DNA of 48,890 bases from NCBI GenBank assembly GCA_021163155.1, contig JAGGXI010000097.1, positions 1 to 48,890 of the forward strand, read 5' to 3'. Numbering within the stretch: position 1 is the first letter of the stretch; each line of letters begins with the position of its first letter. Below, piece by piece: positions 42,370 through 48,890 of the stretch. The notes below the pieces were generated by a model. That model saw only the letters and a program-made list of their open reading frames with translations. It ran no database searches and was not told where the DNA came from. This DNA is from Candidatus Aerophobota bacterium (GTDB taxonomy: Bacteria > Aerophobota > Aerophobia > Aerophobales > JAGGXI01). A program made the position numbers and the translations under genes.

Positions 42370-44334
42370 ATGGCTGTATGCGAGATGAGGAAAGTATATA
42401 TCATTGGAGAAAGATCTCTTCGTGATTCCTTAGTAAGAAAATTGGGGAGGTTATCTCTCTTTCAGCCCAATAAGATAAAAGAAGGATCAAATCCTTCTCT
42501 TAAAAATCTTAAAAAGCCAGCGATAAAAACTGGAGAGATAGAAGAAAATTTATCAAAGCTCAGTTGGGCTATTAATTACTTAAAACAGTTTGATGAAAAA
42601 GGAGCTATTCTATCCTTTTTCCCAAATAAAACAATAGTAAAAAAAGAAAAATTCCTTAATTGGATAAGTGATTTTGATTGGGAAAAAACTTATAAAAAGT
42701 GTCAAGAATTTAAGGAAAAACTTGAAGATCTCAATGACGAGAGAGGAGCTCTTGAAGAACGCCATCGTCTTTTTTCACCATGGGAAAGCCTTCCTATCCC
42801 ACTAAAAAAATTACAGAAAGCAAAGTATATTGTCTATTGGTTAGGAATAGCTCCTCGTCAAAGCAAAGAAAACCTCCAGAAAAAGATAAAAAATATAAAT
42901 GAAGCTTATCTACACATTGTTAAAGAAGAGACAAAAAATATATACTTTTTAGTTGTTTTTTTAAAAGAAAAGCAAGAAAAAGTAGAGTCAATTTTTCAGG
43001 AATTAAGAATAGAAAAAGTTACATTTTTTGAGAAGGAAACTATCAGTAAAAAAATAGATGAGATTAACAAAAGGATTAAAGAGATAGACAATGAAGTGGG
43101 CAAAATAAGAGAAAAGTCAAAAAAAATAAGCAAGGAAAATATCAAATTAATGGCTCTTTACGATTATTTTTATAACCTTCTCAATGAAAAAAAAGTAGCC
43201 GAATATTCACGTTCTACCTCTTTTACTTTTATTTTGGAAGGTTGGGTAAAGAAAGATGATACTCAAAAGTTATTTAAAGAATTCAAAGATTACTCATCGT
43301 TAGAGATAATAGTGCAAAAACCAGAAGAAAAAGAGGGGGGAAATGTCCCCGTAGCCTTGTCCAATAAATCTCTTTTTAAACCATTTGAATTAGTAACTGA
43401 GCTTTATGGAATTCCTCGGTATTTTGAAATTGACCCTACCCCTTTTCTCGCCCCTTTCTTTGCTTTATTCCTCGCCCTTTGCCTTACAGATGGGGGTTAT
43501 GGAGTTATCCTTGCCCTGTTAGCTTACTTTATTCCTAAAAAGTTTGAGGTAGGTGAAGGAGGAAGGAGACTCTTTTCTATCCTTTTTATAAGTGGGTTAG
43601 TAACTATTGTCATAGGGATAATTACCGGTGGGATGTTTGGTGTTGAAATAGCTACTTTCCCTTCTTTTTTATCGCCTATTAAGCAGTTGGTTTTATTTAA
43701 TCCTATAAAACAACCTCTTGTATTTCTTTTAATTTCATTAGCTTTAGGAGTTATTCATCTTTTAACAGGAATAATCTTAGAATTGTGGGAGAACATAAAA
43801 AGAGGAGATATAGTCTCGGCTATTCTTGACCAAGCCTCGTGGGTTATACTCATTATAGGAGCAATCCTCTTTGGTATGGGCAAAATAAAAATCCTCAGTA
43901 ATTTTTTTACCACCTTTGGCTTAATAATGTTCTTATTTGGCATAGGAATCTTATTTTTCTTTTCTGGCAGAAAGAGTAAAAGTTTCTTATCCAGATTTGG
44001 CAAAGGAGCTTTTGAACTATATGGATTAATTCAATTATTTGGAGATGTTCTCTCATATACCCGTCTTTTAGCTTTAGGTTTGGCTACCAGCGTGATAGCT
44101 ACTGTGGTAAACACTATAGCTAAAATGTTTTCAGGTGCTCCCTTAATAGGTCCTATTCTTGCGGTTATAATTCTCATAGTAGGTCATTTAGGGAATATAG
44201 GAATAAATTGCCTTTCTGGATTTATTCATACGGCTCGTTTGCAATTTGTAGAGTTTTTTGGTAAATTTTATCAAGGAGGAGGAGAAAATTTCACTCCCTT
44301 TAGACAAGAAGGAAAGTATACATTAATAAAGTAA
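42370..44334 (+). CDS. atpI: V/A-type ATPase subunit I (membrane stator, subunit a)
   Basis: 654 residues. The first half is cytoplasmic with coiled coils (for example 225-275, KKIDEINKRIKEIDNEVGKIREKSKKISKEN). The second half, from about 365, has seven or eight membrane spans and carries the ion-translocation arginine region GDVLSYTRLLALGLATSVIA and the later HTARLQFVEFFGKFYQGGGENFTPF. DGGYGVILALLAYFIP is also typical. It provides the ion half-channels facing the proteolipid ring. Unlike usual operons, the next gene is an alcohol dehydrogenase, not subunit K, and A-B-D lie 27 kb away. Confidence 0.94.
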   Translation: MAVCEMRKVYIIGERSLRDSLVRKLGRLSLFQPNKIKEGSNPSLKNLKKPAIKTGEIEENLSKLSWAINYLKQFDEKGAILSFFPNKTIVKKEKFLNWISDFDWEKTYKKCQEFKEKLEDLNDERGALEERHRLFSPWESLPIPLKKLQKAKYIVYWLGIAPRQSKENLQKKIKNINEAYLHIVKEETKNIYFLVVFLKEKQEKVESIFQELRIEKVTFFEKETISKKIDEINKRIKEIDNEVGKIREKSKKISKENIKLMALYDYFYNLLNEKKVAEYSRSTSFTFILEGWVKKDDTQKLFKEFKDYSSLEIIVQKPEEKEGGNVPVALSNKSLFKPFELVTELYGIPRYFEIDPTPFLAPFFALFLALCLTDGGYGVILALLAYFIPKKFEVGEGGRRLFSILFISGLVTIVIGIITGGMFGVEIATFPSFLSPIKQLVLFNPIKQPLVFLLISLALGVIHLLTGIILELWENIKRGDIVSAILDQASWVILIIGAILFGMGKIKILSNFFTTFGLIMFLFGIGILFFFSGRKSKSFLSRFGKGAFELYGLIQLFGDVLSYTRLLALGLATSVIATVVNTIAKMFSGAPLIGPILAVIILIVGHLGNIGINCLSGFIHTARLQFVEFFGKFYQGGGENFTPFRQEGKYTLIK

Positions 44335-44350
44335 TAATAAGGAAAGATTT

Positions 44351-45523
44351 TTGCAAAAATTTATGTTCCATCTTCCTACGAAGGTCTATTTTGGTTCTCA
44401 AACAATAAAAAAAGTAGGGGAAGAGACCGCAAAGCTTGGTAAGAGGGCTTTAATAGCTAGTGGCAGGAATTTTGCCCGAAAAACAGGTATTTTAAAAAAA
44501 GTAGAAGATTTACTAAAAAAAAAAGGAGTAGAAGTAATTCTTTTTGAAGAAGTAGAGCCCAATCCATCCATAAAGACGGTAGAGGAAGGAGCCGATTTAT
44601 CTAAAGGAAGAGAATGTGATGTAATAATAGGATTAGGGGGAGGAAGTGCTATGGATGTAGCAAAAGGGATAGCTGTTTTGTCAACTAATCCAGGGCCTTT
44701 AACTCATTATCTTGGAAGGGATAAAGTAAAAAACCATCCTTTACCTATAATTACTATCCCTACCACCGCGGGGACAGGAAGCGAAGTAACCCCTTATGCC
44801 ACTTTTATTAATAATAAAAAAAGACCTCCAAGAAAAGAAATGATTGCCGACCGTCTTATTTTACCAGGAGTAGCTCTGGTTGACCCTCAGCTTACTTTGT
44901 CCTTACCGTTATCCATTACCGCTGATTCAGGAGTGGATGCTCTTTCACAGGCTATCGAGAGCTATATTTCAAAAAGGTCTCAACCTTTATCTGAAATTTT
45001 GGCTTTAAAAGCAGTAGAGCTGCTTGCCCAATATCTACCACAAGTTATAAAAAATCCAAAAAATTTAGAGTTTCGTTCATTTTGCTTATATGCTTCTCTT
45101 TTAGGGGGAATGGCTATTGCCCATACAGGAACAGTCCTTGTGCATGGAATGAGTTATAGGTTGACCTCGGAATTTGGCGTCTCTCATGGAAAAGCTGTGG
45201 GAGTTCTTCTTCCCTGGGTATGTCAATTTAATCTTAGTAGTAATTATCTTAAATTTTCTTCCCTGGCTAACGCTTTAGGAGATAAAACGGAAAATTTAAG
45301 TGAACAAGAGAGAGCTAAGAAATTTATCGAAAAAATCAAAGAGTTTCTTTTACAAGTAGGGATGCCTCAAAATTTAAAAGAGAAAGAGATAAAAGAGAAG
45401 AAAATAGAAGAATTTGCTGAAGAAGTAATGGAAAATAGACAAAAGATATTAGCTAATCCTCGCTTGCCCACTTTAAATGACCTCATAGACATTTACAAAA
45501 AAGCTCTGTGGGGAAATTATTAA
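44351..45523 (+). CDS. Iron-type (group III) alcohol dehydrogenase family protein
   Basis: NAD(P)-dependent oxidoreductase of the Fe-ADH superfamily, 390 residues. The nucleotide-binding GLGGGSAMD (94-102) and TIPTTAGTGSEVT are intact. Metal ligands by alignment to known members: D196, H265 (VHGMSY) and H279 (VSHGKAVG) are present, but the usual His at position 200 is Gln (DALSQAIES) and the second His of HxxxH (269) is Tyr. The metal site may thus be altered or differently loaded. TTG start at 44351 with AAGGAAAG upstream; an ATG at 44363 is an alternative. Substrate unknown. It lies 16 bp after subunit I. Confidence 0.87.
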   Translation: MQKFMFHLPTKVYFGSQTIKKVGEETAKLGKRALIASGRNFARKTGILKKVEDLLKKKGVEVILFEEVEPNPSIKTVEEGADLSKGRECDVIIGLGGGSAMDVAKGIAVLSTNPGPLTHYLGRDKVKNHPLPIITIPTTAGTGSEVTPYATFINNKKRPPRKEMIADRLILPGVALVDPQLTLSLPLSITADSGVDALSQAIESYISKRSQPLSEILALKAVELLAQYLPQVIKNPKNLEFRSFCLYASLLGGMAIAHTGTVLVHGMSYRLTSEFGVSHGKAVGVLLPWVCQFNLSSNYLKFSSLANALGDKTENLSEQERAKKFIEKIKEFLLQVGMPQNLKEKEIKEKKIEEFAEEVMENRQKILANPRLPTLNDLIDIYKKALWGNY

Positions 45524-45535
45524 AGGAGGAAAAAA

Positions 45536-47368
45536 ATGTGTGGGATTGTAGGATATATAGGAGATAAGTTTGTAGATTCTTTACTCATAGCGGGTTTAGA
45601 AAGATTAGAGTATAGAGGATATGATTCAGCAGGGATTGCCACTTTAAATAAAGGAAAATTGAGGATAAGAAAGACTACTGGGAAGATACAGTTATTAAAA
45701 GAAAAGTTAAAAAATTCTCCTCTTGGGGGAGAACTGGGAATTGCACATACACGCTGGGCTACCAATGGAGAGCCTACTACAGAAAATGCTCATCCTCTTA
45801 CTGGCTGCAAAAAGAGTATAGCGGTGGTTCACAATGGAATTATTGAAAATCATATAGAGATTCAAAAAGAGTTAATCAAGGAGGGCCATATTTTCACTAC
45901 AGATACCGATACAGAGGTCATCGCTCACTTAATAGAAAAATATATAGATGGGAATCTAAAAACTGCTGTTCAAAAAGCATTAAAAAGATTGAAAGGGAGC
46001 TATGCTTTAGCTATCGTAAGTGAAAAAGACCCTGATAAAATAGTGGTTGCTAAAAAAGAGAACTCGTTAATTATTGGTATAGGAGAAAATGAGAACTTTG
46101 TAGCTTCCGATATTTCTGCTATTTCAAGTTTAACCTCAAATATAATATTTTTAGAAGATGGTGAGATAGGCGTGATAGAAAAAAGTAAAATTGAGATATT
46201 TAATGGAGAGGGCAAACTTTTAAATAAAAAGATAAGAAAATTAAAATGGCAGTTAAGAAGAGGTCCTCGAAAGGATGGATATGAGCATTTTATGCTCAAG
46301 GAGATATATGAGCAGCCGCGTATTGTTAAAAGTGTCCTTAAGCGTCGAGTTTTTAAAAATAAAAGAGGAGTTCATTTTAAAAATATAGGTATAACCCCAG
46401 ACAAACTTCTTAAAGTGAATAGACTTGTTATTCAGGCTTGTGGAACTTCCTGGCATGCAGGGTGGGTGGGAAAATATTTTTTAGAAAAATACCTGCGTCT
46501 TCACACGGAAGTTGACTTTTCTTCTGAGTTTAGGTATCGAAACCCCATAGCTGGCGGTGATACTTTAGTTATGGCTATTTCTCAATCAGGGGAAACTGCA
46601 GATACTTTAGCTGGAATAAGACTGGCTAAAAGTAAATTCGTTCAAGTTTTATCCCTCTGTAATACTTTAGAAAGTGCAATAGATAGAGAATCCGATGGAA
46701 CAGTCTATCTTTATGCTGGTCCGGAAATAGGAGTAGCCTCTACCAAGGCTTACACTGCAGAATTATTAGCTCTTTTTCTCTTTACTATCTACTGGGGAAG
46801 AATAAAAGAATGTATCTCAGAAGAAGAAGCAAAAAATATAATAGAAGAGCTGGGGAAAGTCCCCTACTTAATGAAGAAGATATTAGATAATCAAAAAGAG
46901 ATTATTGAGTGCGCAGAAAAGTACTATCAGTGTTCCAATTTTCTCTTTTTGGGAAGAGGTTTTAATTATCCTACAGCTTTAGAAGGTGCATTAAAACTTA
47001 AAGAGGTCTCTTATATTCATGCTGAAGGGTATGCAGCAGGAGAGATGAAACACGGGCCAATTGCTTTAATAGATGATAACCTACCTGTGGTATGTATAGT
47101 CCCCAAAGATTCAGTTTATGAAAAGATGCTAAACAATATTCGTGAAATCAAAGCACGGAGAGGAAAAGTTGTTGCTATTGCTACAGAGGGTGATGAGAAG
47201 ATCAAAGGATACGTAGACCATGTGATATTTATTCCTAAAATTAAAGAGGAATTTTCCCCTCTTTTAACCGTTATCCCTCTTCAACTTCTTGCTTATTATA
47301 TAGCTATTAAAAGGGGCTGTAATGTAGATCAACCAAGAAATTTAGCTAAAAGTGTAACTGTAGAGTAA
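45536..47368 (+). CDS. glmS: Glutamine-fructose-6-phosphate aminotransferase (isomerizing)
   Basis: Makes glucosamine-6-phosphate from fructose-6-phosphate and glutamine, the entry to peptidoglycan and lipid A. 610 residues. The N-terminal nucleophile Cys2 in MCGIVGYIG, RLEYRGYDSAG, HTRWATNGEPTTENAHP and VHNGIIENH define the glutaminase domain. Two SIS domains follow (AISQSGETADTLAGI and FLGRGFNYPTALEGALKLKEVSYIHAEGYAAGEMKHGPIAL), and the C-terminal DQPRNLAKSVTVE is canonical. AAAGGAGG lies just before the ATG. The 12-bp gap upstream leaves no room for a glmS ribozyme. Confidence 0.97.
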   Translation: MCGIVGYIGDKFVDSLLIAGLERLEYRGYDSAGIATLNKGKLRIRKTTGKIQLLKEKLKNSPLGGELGIAHTRWATNGEPTTENAHPLTGCKKSIAVVHNGIIENHIEIQKELIKEGHIFTTDTDTEVIAHLIEKYIDGNLKTAVQKALKRLKGSYALAIVSEKDPDKIVVAKKENSLIIGIGENENFVASDISAISSLTSNIIFLEDGEIGVIEKSKIEIFNGEGKLLNKKIRKLKWQLRRGPRKDGYEHFMLKEIYEQPRIVKSVLKRRVFKNKRGVHFKNIGITPDKLLKVNRLVIQACGTSWHAGWVGKYFLEKYLRLHTEVDFSSEFRYRNPIAGGDTLVMAISQSGETADTLAGIRLAKSKFVQVLSLCNTLESAIDRESDGTVYLYAGPEIGVASTKAYTAELLALFLFTIYWGRIKECISEEEAKNIIEELGKVPYLMKKILDNQKEIIECAEKYYQCSNFLFLGRGFNYPTALEGALKLKEVSYIHAEGYAAGEMKHGPIALIDDNLPVVCIVPKDSVYEKMLNNIREIKARRGKVVAIATEGDEKIKGYVDHVIFIPKIKEEFSPLLTVIPLQLLAYYIAIKRGCNVDQPRNLAKSVTVE

Positions 47369-47383
47369 GTGAAGGAGATATCT

Positions 47384-47950
47384 TTGCATAGTAACCTATC
47401 AATGCAATTCTCGGAAGCCTTAAAAGAATTGAAGCCAAAACTAAAAGCAATTGCTTCTGTGCTTACAAGTAATAGGGTAGAGCAAGAGGATCTTTTACAA
47501 GAGATGCAAATTTTTTTATGGAATAATAGAGAAAAAATGAAGAATAAAACATTATCTTATGCTTTAAGAGGTTGTTATCTTTTTGGTAAAGACTGCCTTA
47601 AGAAAGGTAAAAGTCTTGATAGTAAAAAAAGAGATTCTGTTACTGTAATGAGTATATACTATATAAATAGCGAAGGTAAGGAAATTGTTTTAGATATTCC
47701 CGATAAGTCTATAGATCCTTATGAGATAGTAATAACAGAGGATTTAAAAAGAGTTATTAAGAAAGAGATGAATTCAAGATTAAAAGAGACTTATGAGTTG
47801 CTTTTAGAAGGGAATACTTTGGGTGAGATTGCGGAAAGGCTGGGTTTAAGTTATGAGGCAGTAAGACTTCGAGTAAAAAAGATAAGAAGAATAACCAAGG
47901 ATTTTTTAAAGAAAAAACTTGTATTTTCAGGGAGTTTTTTCTTTTTATAA
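47384..47950 (+). CDS. Sigma-70-like (ECF-type) transcription regulator
   Basis: 188 residues from a TTG at 47384, chosen because AAGGAG lies six nt upstream; the open frame from a GTG at 47369 would place the Shine-Dalgarno inside the gene. Residues about 20-80 resemble sigma region 2 (NRVEQEDLLQEMQIFLWNNREKM, then YALRGCYLFGKDCLKKGKSL). Residues about 120-170 form a region 4 helix-turn-helix (TYELLLEGNTLGEIAERLGLSYEAVRLRVKKIRR). It starts 15 bp after glmS. No anti-sigma gene is adjacent. Either a minor sigma factor or a sigma-derived DNA-binding protein. Confidence 0.75.
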   Translation: MHSNLSMQFSEALKELKPKLKAIASVLTSNRVEQEDLLQEMQIFLWNNREKMKNKTLSYALRGCYLFGKDCLKKGKSLDSKKRDSVTVMSIYYINSEGKEIVLDIPDKSIDPYEIVITEDLKRVIKKEMNSRLKETYELLLEGNTLGEIAERLGLSYEAVRLRVKKIRRITKDFLKKKLVFSGSFFFL

Positions 47951-47968
47951 TAAGTGGGTCACCCACTT
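47946..47968 (+). promoter_or_regulatory. -10 box with palindromic operator before the GntR gene
   Basis: TATAAT (47946-47951) is followed immediately by AAGTGGGT-C-ACCCACTT (47952-47968), a perfect 8-bp inverted repeat with a one-base centre. The core GT-N-AC fits the general GntR-family operator pattern. The palindrome would cover the transcription start. The -35 (TTTTCA, 47924-47929, 16-bp spacer) is weak. Autoregulation by the adjacent FadR-type protein is the simplest reading. Confidence 0.65.
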
Positions 47969-47997
47969 ACTTGATTACCCAACCAAAAGAGGTAAAT

Positions 47998-48672
47998 ATG
48001 ATATTTAAAGAAGTCATCCCTGTTCGTTTGTATGAAAATGTAATGAAACAGATTGTGGATTTAATTAAAAATAATGAATTAAAACCAGGGGATAAACTTC
48101 CTCCAGAAAGAGAACTTGCAGAAAAGTTTTCTATTAGTAGAGGCTCTTTAAGGGAAGCCTTTAGAGTTTTAGAATCAAGAGGTTTAATTAAAAGTAAACC
48201 TGGTGGAGGAAGATTTATTCGAGAAGTAGGAAAAGATGTCCTTATTGGTTCCGAAAATATTATTTTGAGATTAGAAAAATCTTCTATGCTTGAACTCTGG
48301 GAGGCGAGGAAAGTCTTCGAGTTTAAGGTTGCCGAGCTTGCTGCTCAAAGAGTTACTGCTGAAGATATAAGAATAATTGAAGAATCTTTAAATAAAACAA
48401 GAAAAATAGGAAAAGGAATTGAAAATAAAATAGAATGGAACTTAGAATTTCATTTAGCTGTGGCGAAGGCAAGTCATAATATTGCTTTTGTTAATATAGT
48501 AAAGCTGTTTTTAGATTGGCTAAGCGAAACCTGTAAAAAAATTATGCAGATACCAGGTAGAGAGGGGGAATTATGGCGAGAACATAACGCAGTATTCCAG
48601 GCTATAGTAGAACATAACAGCGAAAAAGCAAGTAAAGCAATGGAAAAACATTTAGAAAGTATATTCCAATAG
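47998..48672 (+). CDS. GntR/FadR-family transcriptional regulator (FCD domain)
   Basis: 224 residues from the ATG at 47998, which has AAAGAGG upstream; the frame stays open to a TTG at 47971 without a matching site. Residues 5-70 are the winged helix (LKPGDKLPPERELAEKFSISRGSLREAFRVLESRGLI). Residues about 90-220 are the all-helical FCD effector domain with its metal-site residues: Glu in WEARKVFEFK, His in LEFHLAVAKAS, REHNAVFQAI and AMEKHLESI. Ligands of such regulators are usually carboxylates or amino-acid derivatives. It precedes a carbamoyltransferase gene, which it may control. Confidence 0.9.
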   Translation: MIFKEVIPVRLYENVMKQIVDLIKNNELKPGDKLPPERELAEKFSISRGSLREAFRVLESRGLIKSKPGGGRFIREVGKDVLIGSENIILRLEKSSMLELWEARKVFEFKVAELAAQRVTAEDIRIIEESLNKTRKIGKGIENKIEWNLEFHLAVAKASHNIAFVNIVKLFLDWLSETCKKIMQIPGREGELWREHNAVFQAIVEHNSEKASKAMEKHLESIFQ

Positions 48673-48697
48673 TTAATTTATTTTAAGGAGAAAAGAG

Positions 48698-48890
48698 ATG
48701 AGACATGCATTTAGAGGAAAAGATTTTTTAACATTGATGGATTTTACTAAAGAAGAAGTCAATTATATTTTAGAAACAGCATCGGACCTTAAACGCAAAT
48801 GGGCAAGAAGAGAGCCTCATGAATACTTAAAGGGAAGAACATTAGCTCTTCTTTTTGAAAAACAATCTACAAGAACAAGAACTTCTTTTC
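48698..48890 (+). CDS. Ornithine carbamoyltransferase-type enzyme, N-terminal part (cut by window end)
   Basis: The first 64 codons are present. The translation begins MRHAFRGKDFLTLMDFTKEEV and contains LKGRTLALLFEKQSTRTRTSF, the carbamoyl-phosphate binding STRTRTSF motif of the ornithine/aspartate transcarbamoylase superfamily. The GKDFLTLxDFTxEE opening favours the ornithine type, but putrescine or other carbamoyltransferases share it. The Gln before STRTR replaces the usual Pro. AAGGAG precedes the ATG. Follows the GntR regulator by 25 bp. Confidence 0.85.
   Translation, partial: MRHAFRGKDFLTLMDFTKEEVNYILETASDLKRKWARREPHEYLKGRTLALLFEKQSTRTRTSF

Noticed and set aside
42003-42404. 133-codon minus-strand open frame rich in Phe and Ser
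   Set aside because: Antisense of the Lys/Glu-rich coiled-coil V-ATPase subunit; poly-Phe/Ser is what AAA/GAA codons give on the opposite strand.
45524-45535. glmS ribozyme upstream of glmS
   Set aside because: Only 12 bp separate the alcohol dehydrogenase stop from the glmS start, far too short for the ribozyme.

Overview
The window is AT-rich, gene-dense bacterial chromosome. It carries a lipid A/LPS gene cluster (lpxB, an MsbA-type flippase, an O-antigen ligase/polymerase), so the host is a Gram-negative-type (diderm) bacterium. It also has a bacterial V/A-type ATPase in place of F-type genes, frequent TTG starts, and several families of short palindromic dispersed repeats. This mix is typical of uncultured anaerobic candidate phyla (Aerophobetes/Atribacteria/Omnitrophica-like). 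No rRNA or marker gene here allows a firm assignment, so that placement is inference.

Layout. 0-7.4 kb (minus): a glycine-responsive operon. A consensus-like promoter is followed by a tandem glycine riboswitch and an intrinsic terminator, then a class I aminotransferase, a 1231-residue GlyA-GcvT-GcvT fusion and a transketolase. 7.4-9.35 kb: a small membrane-anchored protein, a family-4 uracil-DNA glycosylase and six tRNA genes (Arg, Gly, His, Lys, Gly, Leu). 9.37-15.2 kb (plus): tig, clpP and the V-ATPase subunits A, B and D. 15.1-25.75 kb (minus): the envelope glycolipid cluster with lpxB, a DUF362-ferredoxin gene, two further LpxB-like genes, msbA, three tandem GT2 glycosyltransferases and an O-antigen ligase/polymerase. 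26.2-30.8 kb (minus): a branched-chain amino acid-type ABC transporter (livG-F-H-M-J order). 31.0-33.1 kb (minus): a TPR-like membrane-anchored protein and an AAA ATPase. 33.2-40.8 kb (minus): one long aromatic-amino-acid cluster, aroE-aroC-aroK-aroB-aroQ-pheA-DAHP synthase-aroA, holding all seven shikimate-pathway steps plus the branch to phenylpyruvate. 41.5-48.9 kb (plus): dCMP deaminase, V-ATPase subunits H/G and I, an iron-type alcohol dehydrogenase, glmS, a sigma-like regulator, a GntR/FadR regulator with a palindromic operator over its promoter, and the start of an ornithine-type carbamoyltransferase.

How the parts fit. The riboswitch operon most likely senses glycine and directs it through one-carbon units, serine and pyruvate, and perhaps sugar phosphates. 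The V-ATPase is split between two loci 27 kb apart; subunits K, E, C and F are not in the window. glmS supplies glucosamine-6-phosphate, a precursor of the lipid A and peptidoglycan on which the envelope cluster depends.

The most unusual items are the GlyA-GcvT-GcvT fusion under glycine riboswitch control; a hairpin repeat that supplies the last codons and stop codon, in the same reading frame, of two unrelated genes (atpA and aroQ); a MITE-like element with terminal inverted repeats and a possible TTAAA duplication; and three LpxB-family paralogues in one cluster. I found no CRISPR array, transposase, prophage or rRNA.
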